64,000 nt of DNA from Pseudomaricurvus sp965656525 (GCA_965656525.1 CBFHKY010000006.1:1-64000), one strand, 5' to 3'. Numbered from the stretch's first letter, positions 44,242 to 53,712 are shown. Notes: generated from the sequence alone by a model not told the origin. A program made the numbers and translations.

Positions 44242-46524
44242 ATGATCACCTTACCCTACCGTTCAAAACAAAAAAAACCACTGTTGCTGAGTCTTTTTCT
44301 GATAACCACACCTCACATGGCCTGGGCCAATGAGGTGATGGCTAAACAGTCGAGCCTTGATTTGCTGTGGGTATTGATCGCTGCTGGATTGGTGTTTTTT
44401 ATGCAAGCCGGTTTCACCATGCTTGAATCTGGCATGATCAGAGCAAAAAACAGCTATAACGTCGCCATCAAAAATATCAGTGATTTTACAGTTGCAGTGC
44501 TGTCTTTCTGGTTACTGGGTTTTGCGTTAATGTTCGGCCCAAGTTTGAGCGGTTTTGTGGGTACCAGTGGATTTAATGGTGGAATTGTATCCACTGGTAG
44601 TGATTATGGCTTTTTCATCTTTCAGGCCATGTTTGTCGGAACTGCAGCAACCATCGTTGCAGGCGCTGTTGCAGAACGCATGAAGTTTAACGCTTATCTT
44701 ATCGTGAGTTTGTTCATTTCAGTGTTGATTTACCCTGTTTCCGGGCACTGGATTTGGGGGAGTGCGCTCTTAGGCGGCGAGCAGGGGTGGCTAGAAGCCA
44801 AAGGTTTTATGGATTTTGCCGGTTCGACCGTGGTCCATTCGGTGGGCGCTTGGGTGGCACTTGCAGGGGTTATTGCTCTTGGTCCAAGGAAAGGTCGCTT
44901 TGATAACAACGGTAAACCCCAAGAAATACCGGGTCACAACTTATTATTGGCCACGCTGGGTGTTTTTATTCTTTGGTTTGGGTGGTTCGGGTTTAACGGC
45001 GGCAGTACTCTAGTAGCGGATGTTTCAGTAGCTAAAATTATTGTGAATACGGTTCTTGCCGGTTGTGCAGGGGGTCTGTGCGCGCTGCTGGGCTCTTGGG
45101 TTTTAAAGCGTGGCTTAGTCGCCGTCGAGCACGCCCTAAATGGCATCCTTGCCGGCTTAGTATCTATCACCGCTGGCTGTGCATTTGTGGAGCCCACCAG
45201 CGCCATCGTTATTGGTGCCATTGGCGGTGTGGTTGTGCTCGCTGCGGAATCTTTATTGCTTAATGTTTGCAAACTAGACGACCCCGTCGGTGCCATTGCT
45301 GTTCACGGTGTAGGAGGTGTTTGGGGCACGCTAGCCATAGCCATTTTTGCCCCTCTGGATCAGCTCAATCATGGCCACTTACAGCAGTTCATTGTACAGC
45401 TGCAAGGCGCTGCTATTGTTTTCGTTTGGGCTTTTGGGACAGGTCTAGCGGTATTTTTTGGTTTGAAATTGGTCCATGACTTACGCGTGACCGAAGATGA
45501 CGAAGACCTAGGCTTGAATGTTGCGGAACACGGCGCCCGCACTGTTTGGCTCGATACGATGAAAACCATGCAGAATATTTTACAAGAAGGAGACCTGCGC
45601 CAACGCGCTGAAATTGAGTTTGGCACAGAAGCCGGCGAAATTGCTTTGGCGTTCAACAGTGTACTGGATAAGTTTCAGCACAGCGTACGAATGATGTCTG
45701 AATCTTCACAGCAAGTTATCCACAACAGCCAGCAGCTGGATCAAGTTATTGGCGCGAACGTCACCGGCAGTCGACAGCAGAAATTACTGGTGTCTGAAAT
45801 CAACCTGTTAATGCAAAAGATGCTAGATGCCTCCTCCAAAACTCAACAAACTGCCAGCGACGGCTCCAATACTGCCACGCATACGCGCACGGACACGCAT
45901 CAGGGTATCCAGCAAGTTCAGAGCCTGAGCACGGCGGTGAGCCAACTGGCCAATGATCTGAGTGAAGCATCTCGCAGAGCAGATTTGGTGGCATCGCAAT
46001 CGGAGAGTATTAGCGAAGTGGTGAGCCTGATTAACAGTATCGCCGAACAAACCAACCTGCTGGCTTTGAATGCTGCTATTGAAGCCGCAAGAGCCGGTGA
46101 TACAGGTCGTGGTTTTGCCGTGGTTGCCGATGAGGTCAGAGCTTTGGCAAACCGCACCAAACAAGCTACCGGTGACATTCAACAGCAAATAGAAACGCTG
46201 CAAAAAGAGTCGGTGCTGTCATCCAATGAGCTACGCCAATATTCAACATCCGCAGAGCATAATGCCACCCAATCACAGCAAACACTTGAGTCATTACAGG
46301 CCGTTATTCAAGCGGTAGACAGCATTACTCAACTCAACCAAGAGATTTCCAACATTGCCGCTGAGCAATCCGACCTTTCTGTACAAACGAATCAGTTGAT
46401 GCAGGATGTCAGCAGCATTAGCGCCGACAATGAGCAACAGAGCTTATTATTGAACGGCACCTCAGAAGCGCTGAAGTCCGGCGCTTCTAGGTTTGAAGAG
46501 TCTATCCGTGGTTACAAATACTGA
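44242..46524 (+). CDS. Ammonium transporter fused to methyl-accepting chemotaxis signalling domain (Amt-HAMP-MCP)
   Basis: 760 residues from ATG 44242; a GTG 63 bases upstream is less likely because it precedes the signal peptide. Signal peptide ends near AWA/NEV (residue 29). Residues 36-412 are a complete Amt/Rh channel of eleven helices, retaining the aspartate DFAGSTVVH (Asp191), the twin histidines (His199, His355) and gate Phe131. The Amt C-terminal tail motif GLNVAEHG follows (residues 424-431). Residues 437-478 (ILQEGDLRQRAEIEFGTEAG then ALAFNSVLDKF) look like a HAMP second half. Residues 490-740 are an MCP signalling coiled coil with the invariant tip at 599-632 (SIAEQTNLLALNAAIEAARA, GFAVVADEVRALANRT). 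No glnK is adjacent. Probable role: ammonium sensing for chemotaxis, with or without transport. Confidence 0.9.
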   Translation: MITLPYRSKQKKPLLLSLFLITTPHMAWANEVMAKQSSLDLLWVLIAAGLVFFMQAGFTMLESGMIRAKNSYNVAIKNISDFTVAVLSFWLLGFALMFGPSLSGFVGTSGFNGGIVSTGSDYGFFIFQAMFVGTAATIVAGAVAERMKFNAYLIVSLFISVLIYPVSGHWIWGSALLGGEQGWLEAKGFMDFAGSTVVHSVGAWVALAGVIALGPRKGRFDNNGKPQEIPGHNLLLATLGVFILWFGWFGFNGGSTLVADVSVAKIIVNTVLAGCAGGLCALLGSWVLKRGLVAVEHALNGILAGLVSITAGCAFVEPTSAIVIGAIGGVVVLAAESLLLNVCKLDDPVGAIAVHGVGGVWGTLAIAIFAPLDQLNHGHLQQFIVQLQGAAIVFVWAFGTGLAVFFGLKLVHDLRVTEDDEDLGLNVAEHGARTVWLDTMKTMQNILQEGDLRQRAEIEFGTEAGEIALAFNSVLDKFQHSVRMMSESSQQVIHNSQQLDQVIGANVTGSRQQKLLVSEINLLMQKMLDASSKTQQTASDGSNTATHTRTDTHQGIQQVQSLSTAVSQLANDLSEASRRADLVASQSESISEVVSLINSIAEQTNLLALNAAIEAARAGDTGRGFAVVADEVRALANRTKQATGDIQQQIETLQKESVLSSNELRQYSTSAEHNATQSQQTLESLQAVIQAVDSITQLNQEISNIAAEQSDLSVQTNQLMQDVSSISADNEQQSLLLNGTSEALKSGASRFEESIRGYKY

Positions 46525-46562
46525 CTTTCGCCAGTATATGCCCGACAAGAAATAAGACCGAC

Positions 46563-47693
46563 TTAAAGTGCAGGCTGCAAGAAATGTTCGCGAATCGCCT
46601 GAATCTCACTGTCGCTGACGTCCAGTTCCTGCTGAATATACTGCATCACCGACCCTGACTGCGCCTCCATTGCGACAAAGGCTTCCTGTATATAGGATTC
46701 GCGAACCCCCATAAGAGGCTGCAGAATTTCTGCGGGAAGATGCTTCATCATCGAGGCTTTAGAGTCTTGTTTGGCTTCGGCCTGTTTCTCGACACCGCCA
46801 AGGGCACTGGCTGGTTTAGCCATACGTGAGTAATACGCATCACTGAGCATAAAATCTCGCTTAATGGTGTCTCTATCCACACCCAGAACCGTCAGTATCA
46901 TCGCTGCCGCAATCCCTGTGCGATCCTTACCGGCAGTACAATGAAAAACCATAGCCTCGTCACTGGCAGCCAAGCGATCAAACATCGACGTGTACTGAGG
47001 TTTAAGGTGTGTAAGAATTTGCGGATACAAACCGGCCATAGCCGCTTCCACTTTTTCCGCAGTCACGTTCGGGTCAGTAAACACATCAGCAAAAGACCTA
47101 AGCCCTAAATCATAATCCCAACTCATGATCTCGGTGGTTTCGCTTTGCCAGTGAGTCGGCTCTGATTGGCGCTCTTCTGGTGTTCGAAAATCGATAACTG
47201 TGCTCACTCCCAGCTCTTCCAGTTCTTGATGGTCGTGTTCCGTCAAACCTGTCAGCGCACCTGCACGCAGCAATTTACCCCAACGAATTTGTTCCCCACC
47301 TTTCGTGATATAGCCGCCCAGATCACGGAAGTTTTTTCCGCCTTGCAAAGGTAACCAGCGACTGGAAGCTACGGCTGCATCGCCTTTCTCGGGCTGTACT
47401 TTGAAGTAGTAACGATTGTGTGGGGCTTCGGGCTGCCAGTTAAAGCGGTTTTTCTGAATGCCCTCAACCACCATTACGGCTTCGGTAAATTCCGGAGTTT
47501 CCGAAACCAGAATGGTTACCGGCTGATCCTGAGCGCTGGCATTCCACAAAAGTGAGTATTGTTGGTTGGGTTTGTCATAGGCAACCGTTAGGTCGTCGAT
47601 ATTATTTTCGACAGAGGAGTCAAAACAGCCAGTAAGCACAACTGCCAAGGTTGTGGTAGCTATCCCCAAGACAAGTGTTTTGGAGTTAAACAT
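46563..47693 (-). CDS. Tyrosine/dual-specificity phosphatase lipoprotein
   Basis: 376 residues. Signal peptide with lipobox LTGC at residue 22. A fibronectin-like N-terminal part (residues 35-110) is followed by a phosphatase domain: WLPLQGGKNFRDLGGY (the usual start of this family), STVIDFRTPEER, then the catalytic loop HCTAGKDRTG near residue 250. Related enzymes of the PF13350 type hydrolyse phosphotyrosine or phosphoinositides. Periplasmic or outer-membrane location would suit scavenging of organic phosphate. Converges with the Amt-MCP gene. A TonB-receptor remnant lies just upstream. Confidence 0.85.
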   Translation of the reverse strand: MFNSKTLVLGIATTTLAVVLTGCFDSSVENNIDDLTVAYDKPNQQYSLLWNASAQDQPVTILVSETPEFTEAVMVVEGIQKNRFNWQPEAPHNRYYFKVQPEKGDAAVASSRWLPLQGGKNFRDLGGYITKGGEQIRWGKLLRAGALTGLTEHDHQELEELGVSTVIDFRTPEERQSEPTHWQSETTEIMSWDYDLGLRSFADVFTDPNVTAEKVEAAMAGLYPQILTHLKPQYTSMFDRLAASDEAMVFHCTAGKDRTGIAAAMILTVLGVDRDTIKRDFMLSDAYYSRMAKPASALGGVEKQAEAKQDSKASMMKHLPAEILQPLMGVRESYIQEAFVAMEAQSGSVMQYIQQELDVSDSEIQAIREHFLQPAL

Positions 47694-47768
47694 GCTTTTA
47701 TCTCTTTATTAGTGTGTTGTTATAACACTACTCGCGATGCCAGTAATGAAATTGTCATAATATTGAAA

Positions 47769-47787
47769 CATCGCCTTTAAGACGATG
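47769..47787 (-). terminator. Weak hairpin after the TonB-receptor remnant
   Basis: CATCG and CGATG close an imperfect stem with CTT and AAG inside; on the minus strand TTTCAATATT follows. It lies 25 bases below the stop of the receptor fragment, so it may be that gene's old terminator. Confidence 0.35.
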
Positions 47788-47812
47788 CTTCTTTTATAAA
47801 CTTTACTTTGCG

Positions 47813-47998
47813 TCAGAAATTAATCCGTACACCTGCCATATAACGGCGACCATAACGTTCCACCTGATTCGGTGTGACTTCTGTACCGGTGTAGCGAATA
47901 TCACTTTCATCTGTCAGGTTGTTGGCATTCAAATAGAAAGAGACTTCTGCACCCTGAAAGTCTCGGGGGAGGGTATTCGTATGGTGTTTCTCTTTCAA
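47813..47998 (-). pseudogene. TonB-dependent receptor C-terminal remnant
   Basis: About 60 codons. FYLNANNLTDESDIRYTGTE and YGRRYMAGVRINF at the very end are the last two beta strands of a TonB-dependent outer-membrane receptor, which ends in an aromatic residue. Upstream in frame, a stop occurs within 11 codons, and nothing receptor-like continues, so the roughly 700-residue parent is lost. It precedes the lipoprotein phosphatase gene on the same strand. Confidence 0.65.
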
Positions 47999-48097
47999 AG
48001 TACCAATTGCCCATAGAAAGGAATTAATCTAATTGCTTACTGTATAGCTTATAGTCACTGTTCGTTTCATTAATCCACTCACCACCGCTGATTAAAC

Positions 48098-48301
48098 TCA
48101 CTTCACCACAAAAGAATGCTTTTTAAATTGAAAGTAATTGGGGTAATAAGTGGTGTTTACTTCTGCCAGATCTGTGTGCAATTGCTTAAGGTAATTGAGT
48201 GGTATTACAGTGCGGAATTGGCTATCCATTTCATCTAGAAGGCCAACACTATGCGTATAAATGTCGTCAAAATAATATAAAAGAGTTTTGATATCCAACA
48301 C
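48098..48301 (-). CDS. Hypothetical short ORF in a decayed region
   Basis: 67 codons from GTG 48301 with no clear ribosome site. The sequence (LDIKTLLYYFDDIYTHSVGLLDEMDSQF and so on) reads as plausible protein but I do not recognise it. It may be a fragment of a longer gene. It lies between the receptor remnant and glmS. The rest of 47999-48458 contains only the inverted repeat at 48354. Confidence 0.25.
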   Translation of the reverse strand: MLDIKTLLYYFDDIYTHSVGLLDEMDSQFRTVIPLNYLKQLHTDLAEVNTTYYPNYFQFKKHSFVVK

Positions 48302-48353
48302 AAAAGAGTGCAGAAATCAGTGGGCTTCTCTTCTGAATGGGAATATACAACCA

Positions 48354-48395
48354 ATAAACATCATCCTATTTTAAAAAAATCAGGATGATGTTTAT
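48354..48395. repeat. Long perfect inverted repeat downstream of glmS
   Basis: ATAAACATCATCCT and AGGATGATGTTTAT form a perfect 14-bp stem; the loop contains ATTTT and AAAAT, which can extend pairing. It lies 64 bases below the glmS stop. It may be the glmU-glmS transcript terminator or a mobile-element trace. Confidence 0.6.
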
Positions 48396-48458
48396 GTGAC
48401 AAAGGTTCAGAAAAGCACGCCCATTAAAATTGAAAAAAGCGTTTACAGAAAACAGCCG

Positions 48459-50279
48459 TTATTCAACAGTAACAGATTTGGCAAGGTTTCTTGGTTGATC
48501 TACATCCGTACCTTTTAAAACCGCCACGTGGTATGACAATAGTTGTAAAGGAAGTGTGTAAATGATGGGAGCGATACTTAAAGGCACATGAGGCAAGTTT
48601 AAAAGGATGGTATTTTCATCGTCTTTGAATCCAGAGTTTTCATCAGCAAAAACAAACAACCTGCCACCACGGGCCTGTACTTCTTCTAGGTTGGATTTTA
48701 ATTTTTCCAACAGTTCGTCGTTAGGTGCAACGGCTACCACTGGCATATCGGCATCAACCAACGCTAATGGGCCATGTTTTAATTCGCCAGCGGGGTAAGC
48801 CTCTGCATGAATATAAGAAATTTCTTTTAACTTGAGAGCACCTTCCATTGCCACAGGGTATTCTACACCCCGCCCCAAAAATAAGGCGTGGTGTTTATCG
48901 GCAAAGTGTTCACTCATTGTTTGAATATTAGCATCCTGTTGTAACACGGCTTTGCAAAGGGCAGGTAATTGGTGAAGACCATCAACCAGTTCCGCTTCTT
49001 TTTCTTGTGTTAATTCAAAGCGGCGACCCAAAGCAATGACCAACAATTGCAGCCCAATTAATTGCGTTGTAAAAGCTTTTGTTGAGGCTACTCCGATTTC
49101 AGGGCCTGCTAATGTCATCAGACAAAGATCCGACTCCCTTACCAATGAGCTGTTAGCCACATTACAAATTGTCAGACTCGCAAGGTAGCCAGAACTGCCT
49201 CTTAACGCCGCTAAAGTATCAGCTGTTTCGCCCGACTGCGATACTGATACAAAAAGTGTGTTTGGCCTCACAACCGTTTTCCGATATCGAAACTCACTGG
49301 CTACTTCGACCGCGCAAGGGATTCCCGCCCAATCTTCAAACCAATACTTGGCAATCATTCCAGCATGGTAGCTGGTACCGCAGGCGAGTATTTGTATCGA
49401 TTCCACCTGATCAAAAATCGCTTTTGATTCTGTCCCGAACGCTTCTTCTAACACGGATGCTTTATTGATTCGCCCTTGTAGGGTATTTTTTAATACCTCG
49501 GGTTGCTCAAAAATTTCCTTCAACATAAAGTGGCGATATGGCCCCTTATCCACAGACTCTTCCGCGTCTGTTAATTGAACAGAAGAGCGATCCGCTGGGT
49601 TACCTTCAACATCATATATTGCAATGTTCTGACTGGTGACTTCGGCAAAGTCACCTTCTTGTAAATAAATAAAACGATCAGTAACTTGACGCAGCGCCAA
49701 CTGATCAGAGGCAATAAAATTTTCTTCAATACCCACACCAATTACTAGCGGGCTGCCTGAGCGAGCACAGACGATGACATCAGGCTGTTCAGTAGACAAT
49801 ACAGCTAAAGCGTATGCTCCATCAAAACGTTTAATTGCCGAGCGAAGTGCTGCGGACAAGCTTTGTTGTTGCTGAAAATATTTGTGAACAAGGTGTGCAA
49901 CCACTTCAGTGTCAGTTTCTGAAACAAACACATAGCCATCGGCTTTTAGTTCTGCCCGCAGTAGGGCGTGATTTTCGATGATACCGTTATGAACAACGGC
50001 AATGTGATCTGAAGTATGCGGGTGAGCATTTGCTTCGGAAGGGCGGCCATGAGTGGCCCAACGTGTATGTGCAATACCGGTTGTTCCACATGCAGGATCT
50101 TGGAAGCACTTATTTTCTAGAGCGGTGACTTTGCCTAGAGCTTTGCGAAGACCAATTTGATCATTATCAATTACAGCCAAGCCAGCGGAATCATAGCCTC
50201 TGTATTCAAGACGCTTTAGGCCTTCAATTAATATCTTGCTGACATTGCGCTGTGCAACGGCTCCGACAATTCCACACAT
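48459..50279 (-). CDS. glmS: Glucosamine-fructose-6-phosphate aminotransferase
   Basis: 606 residues, full length. Makes glucosamine-6-phosphate from fructose-6-phosphate and glutamine for cell-wall and lipopolysaccharide synthesis. The catalytic Cys2 (MCGIVGAVAQR) starts the glutaminase half; HTRWATHG and NGIIENH lie within it; two SIS domains follow (ACGTSYHAG, SQSGETADTLAAL), and the C-terminus ends NLAKSVTVE. The last codons are the known target of TnsD in the Tn7 family. It is 39 bases below glmU. Confidence 0.97.
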   Translation of the reverse strand: MCGIVGAVAQRNVSKILIEGLKRLEYRGYDSAGLAVIDNDQIGLRKALGKVTALENKCFQDPACGTTGIAHTRWATHGRPSEANAHPHTSDHIAVVHNGIIENHALLRAELKADGYVFVSETDTEVVAHLVHKYFQQQQSLSAALRSAIKRFDGAYALAVLSTEQPDVIVCARSGSPLVIGVGIEENFIASDQLALRQVTDRFIYLQEGDFAEVTSQNIAIYDVEGNPADRSSVQLTDAEESVDKGPYRHFMLKEIFEQPEVLKNTLQGRINKASVLEEAFGTESKAIFDQVESIQILACGTSYHAGMIAKYWFEDWAGIPCAVEVASEFRYRKTVVRPNTLFVSVSQSGETADTLAALRGSSGYLASLTICNVANSSLVRESDLCLMTLAGPEIGVASTKAFTTQLIGLQLLVIALGRRFELTQEKEAELVDGLHQLPALCKAVLQQDANIQTMSEHFADKHHALFLGRGVEYPVAMEGALKLKEISYIHAEAYPAGELKHGPLALVDADMPVVAVAPNDELLEKLKSNLEEVQARGGRLFVFADENSGFKDDENTILLNLPHVPLSIAPIIYTLPLQLLSYHVAVLKGTDVDQPRNLAKSVTVE

Positions 50280-50318
50280 ATGAATACCTTAAACATTCGG
50301 ACGACAACAGTCGTGTCG

Positions 50319-51680
50319 TTATTTTTTTGTTGGTCGCTTCCAGCCAGAAATATTTCGTTGTTTAGCTCTAGCAACAGATAAGTTTTCATCTGGGACATCT
50401 GCACTTACGGTGGAACCAGCACCGACTGTCGCGCCTTGCCCTATGATTACTGGTGCCACTAAGCTGCTATTGGAACCGATAAAAGCATTGTCTTTGATGG
50501 TTGTTTTCGACTTATTGACACCATCGTAATTACAGGTGATCGTTCCCGCCCCAACATTCACATTACTACCAATGTCTGTGTCACCAATATAAGTAAGGTG
50601 ATTCACTTTGGACCCTTCACCAATGATGGCTTTTTTCGTTTCAACAAAATTACCCAGCCTTGCACCCTTGGCTAACTGCGTTCCGGGCCTTACTCTAGCA
50701 AATGGGCCAATATCACAATCTTCACCTATCAGTGCTTCTTCAATCACGCTGTTGGGTTTTATGACAGTGCCTGATGCTATTTTACTATTAATGATGATGC
50801 AGTTAGCGCCGATAATCACATTACTGCCCAGCTCTACAGCCCCTTCAAAGATACAGTTCACATCCACTGAGACATCATTACCCACCGTAATCGTTCCGCG
50901 GCAATCAAAACGATTAGGGTCCATCAAAGTAACACCATCAGCCATTAGCTGATCGGCTTTTATCTTTTGATAGTGGCGCTCAAGCTGGGCTTGCTGCGAG
51001 CGATTATTGACCCCCAACACCTCTATTTCTGATTGCGGGTGTACCGTTTGGACTTCAACGTCTTCAGCTTTTGCCATAGCTATAATATCTGTAAGGTAGT
51101 ATTCGCCTTGCGCATTGTCATTGGAAAGCTTAGGTAGCCAATTTTGGATGTGCTGAGTGGTTAACGCCATCACACCTGTATTTATTTCTTTGATCTTCAA
51201 TTGCTCTGGCGTCGCATCTTTTTGTTCGACAATGGCGACTACGTTATTGTCGACGTCGCGGACAATTCGCCCGTACCCTGTTGCATTGCTCAGAGTAATG
51301 GTGAGCAGTCCCATTGTGTGACTGCTCACTTTTTCAATAAGCTGTTGCAGGGTTTCTTTCTGGATCAAAGGCACATCACCATAGAGAATCAGCACAACCC
51401 CATTATCGTTCAGTTTTGGCAAAGCCATTTTTACCGCGTGGCCTGTACCTAGCTGCTCATACTGATATACAAATGTTGTTTCAGAGCTTTCAAATTGTTT
51501 CAGGATTTCTTCACTACCGTGCCCGATAACAGTGGTAACATTAAGATGACCACCTATTGACTGTGCTGTTTCAAGCACATGCCTTAGCATTGGCTTACCG
51601 GCAATGGGGTGCAGAACTTTTGGGAGGGTTGACTTCATGCGAGTGCCTTTACCCGCTGCCAAAATAACAACATCCAACAT
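50319..51680 (-). CDS. glmU: Bifunctional GlmU (acetyltransferase/uridylyltransferase)
   Basis: 453 residues. N-terminal pyrophosphorylase domain (residues 1-227: VVILAAGKGTRMKSTLPKVLHPIAGKPML) and C-terminal left-handed beta helix of hexapeptide repeats (residues 250-440), which acetylates glucosamine-1-phosphate. Product is UDP-N-acetylglucosamine. Upstream of glmS, forming the usual glmU-glmS unit; a terminator separates it from atpC. Confidence 0.97.
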   Translation of the reverse strand: MLDVVILAAGKGTRMKSTLPKVLHPIAGKPMLRHVLETAQSIGGHLNVTTVIGHGSEEILKQFESSETTFVYQYEQLGTGHAVKMALPKLNDNGVVLILYGDVPLIQKETLQQLIEKVSSHTMGLLTITLSNATGYGRIVRDVDNNVVAIVEQKDATPEQLKIKEINTGVMALTTQHIQNWLPKLSNDNAQGEYYLTDIIAMAKAEDVEVQTVHPQSEIEVLGVNNRSQQAQLERHYQKIKADQLMADGVTLMDPNRFDCRGTITVGNDVSVDVNCIFEGAVELGSNVIIGANCIIINSKIASGTVIKPNSVIEEALIGEDCDIGPFARVRPGTQLAKGARLGNFVETKKAIIGEGSKVNHLTYIGDTDIGSNVNVGAGTITCNYDGVNKSKTTIKDNAFIGSNSSLVAPVIIGQGATVGAGSTVSADVPDENLSVARAKQRNISGWKRPTKK

Positions 51681-51782
51681 AGTGGTGAACTTCCTTTGTT
51701 ATTCATCTATCGACAGCAAAAGACTCTACAGTAAGAAACCATGAGCGATAGTAATCAATAAAATTCTTCTGGGATAAAAACA

Positions 51783-51810
51783 AAAAAGGGCGGCAGATGC
51801 CACCCTTTTT
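51783..51810 (-). terminator. Terminator of the atp operon
   Basis: AAAAAGGG pairs with CCCTTTTT, with an inner GGC and GCC around a short loop. 23 bases past the atpC stop, with a T-run on the minus strand. Confidence 0.9.
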
Positions 51811-51833
51811 CAAAGCCAGATCACAAGAACACA

Positions 51834-52256
51834 TTAACCCTTGTTCTTGCGAATCGCTTGAATTGTGCGAAGTCTAGCTGCTGCTTCGGCAAGTTGCGCT
51901 GATGCCCGCGAATAATCCAATTCTGAATTTTGATTACTCAGGGCCTGTTCCGCTTCCCGCTTAGTTTCAAGTGCAGCTGCTTCATCCATATCACCGGCGC
52001 GCAAGGCTGTGTCTGCAAGTACGGATACTAAATAAGGTTGTACCTCGATGTACCCGCCAGACACGTAAAAAACTTCTTCCTCGCCATTTTGCTTAATGAC
52101 ACGGATCGGACCTGGTTGCAAACCACTCAACAGTGGCGCGTGACCATAAGCAACACCGAGATCACCTTCGATACCTGCTGCGATCACCATTTCCACCAAT
52201 CCGGAAAAGATTTCTTGCTCTGCGCTTACGATGTCACAGTGGACAGTCATTGCCAT
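51834..52256 (-). CDS. atpC: ATP synthase epsilon subunit
   Basis: 140 residues. N-terminal beta sandwich (TVHCDIVSAEQEIFSGLVEMVIAAGIEGDLG, then YGHAPLLSGLQPG) and C-terminal helical hairpin (residues 90-138). Regulatory and coupling subunit of the F1 rotor. ATG 52256, with AAGAG nearby, gives the standard length; the frame could extend to 52286. Last gene of the operon. Confidence 0.95.
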   Translation of the reverse strand: MAMTVHCDIVSAEQEIFSGLVEMVIAAGIEGDLGVAYGHAPLLSGLQPGPIRVIKQNGEEEVFYVSGGYIEVQPYLVSVLADTALRAGDMDEAAALETKREAEQALSNQNSELDYSRASAQLAEAAARLRTIQAIRKNKG

Positions 52257-52335
52257 GTCTCTTGCCTCGTTAGCAGTAGCGATCACTTAGTAGAAAGTAA
52301 CCACCACTTAGCTTAACTTCTGTCGAAAAGCGTGA

Positions 52336-53712
52336 TTACAACGTCTTGGCTTTCTCGACCGCTTCCTCAATACCACCGACCATGTAAAAGGCCTGCTCTG
52401 GAAGATTGTCGTAATCACCAGCCAAAATACCTTTAAAGCCAGCTAGCGTATCTTTCAAAGACACGTACTTACCAGGTGAACCGGTAAATACCTCTGCTAC
52501 GTGGAAAGGTTGAGACAAGAAGCGCTCAATCTTACGCGCACGAGACACAGTTAATTTATCTTCTTCAGACAGCTCATCCATACCCAGAATTGCAATAATG
52601 TCTTTCAACTCTTTGTAGCGTTGCAGAACAGTCTGAACACCGCGAGCAGTCGCGTAGTGATCTTCACCGATGATTAAAGGATCCAACTGACGAGAAGAAG
52701 AATCCAGTGGGTCAATCGCTGGGTAGATACCTTTAGACGCAATGTCACGACTCAATACAACAGTGGAGTCCAAGTGAGCAAAGGTTGTGGCTGGGGATGG
52801 ATCCGTTAAGTCATCCGCTGGTACGTATACCGCTTGAACCGAGGTAATAGAACCGGTTTTAGTAGAAGTAATACGCTCTTGCAATACACCCATCTCTTCA
52901 GCCAAGGTTGGCTGATAACCAACCGCTGATGGCATACGACCCAGCAGGGCTGATACTTCTGTACCCGCTAGAGTATAACGATAGATGTTGTCGACAAACA
53001 GTAAAACGTCTTTACCTTCGTCACGGAATTTTTCAGCCATGGTCAAACCAGTCAGCGCTACACGCAGACGGTTTCCTGGGGGCTCATTCATTTGGCCGTA
53101 AACCATAGCAACTTTGTCCAATACATTGGACTCTTCCATCTCGTAATAGAAGTCGTTACCTTCACGAGTACGCTCACCAACACCAGCAAACACAGATAAA
53201 CCACTGTGAGCTTTTGCGATGTTGTTGATCAACTCCATCATGTTTACGGTTTTACCAACACCAGCACCACCGAACAGTCCTACCTTACCGCCTTTCGCGA
53301 AAGGACAAACCAAATCGATAACCTTGATACCTGTTTCTAGCAGGTCTTCGGATGCGGCTAGCTCATCGTAGGCAGGAGCCTTGCGATGGATAGCTGCGCG
53401 AGATTTCTCTCCGATTGGGCCAGCTTCATCAATTGGGTTGCCCAATACATCCATAATACGACCCAATGTTTCTGCACCTACAGGTACCGAGATTGGGGCG
53501 TTGGTGTTCTCGACGGTTAAGCCACGGCTTACACCTTCGGAAGAACCCATTGCGATTGTGCGCACCATGCCGTCACCTAACTGCTGCTGAACTTCAAGGG
53601 TCAGGCCCTTATCAGCTACAGTTAAGGCGTCATATACCTTAGGTACGGAGTCACGAGGGAATTCCACGTCGATAACGGCACCAATAATTTGTACGATACG
53701 TCCGCTACTCAT
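52336..53712 (-). CDS. atpD: ATP synthase beta subunit
   Basis: 458 residues, catalytic F1 subunit. P-loop GGAGVGKTVNMMELI near residue 150, GERTREGNDFYYEM, and ALLGRMPSAVGYQPTLAEEMG are the family signatures. ATG 53712 with GAGG upstream (GAGGATCCGGAAATG) is preferred over an upstream start at 53754. Downstream of atpG by 42 bases. Confidence 0.97.
   Translation of the reverse strand: MSSGRIVQIIGAVIDVEFPRDSVPKVYDALTVADKGLTLEVQQQLGDGMVRTIAMGSSEGVSRGLTVENTNAPISVPVGAETLGRIMDVLGNPIDEAGPIGEKSRAAIHRKAPAYDELAASEDLLETGIKVIDLVCPFAKGGKVGLFGGAGVGKTVNMMELINNIAKAHSGLSVFAGVGERTREGNDFYYEMEESNVLDKVAMVYGQMNEPPGNRLRVALTGLTMAEKFRDEGKDVLLFVDNIYRYTLAGTEVSALLGRMPSAVGYQPTLAEEMGVLQERITSTKTGSITSVQAVYVPADDLTDPSPATTFAHLDSTVVLSRDIASKGIYPAIDPLDSSSRQLDPLIIGEDHYATARGVQTVLQRYKELKDIIAILGMDELSEEDKLTVSRARKIERFLSQPFHVAEVFTGSPGKYVSLKDTLAGFKGILAGDYDNLPEQAFYMVGGIEEAVEKAKTL

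Noticed and set aside
48354..48458. Tn7-family insertion at glmS
   Set aside because: No Tn7-like terminal repeats or transposition genes are present; only the usual target codons of glmS.
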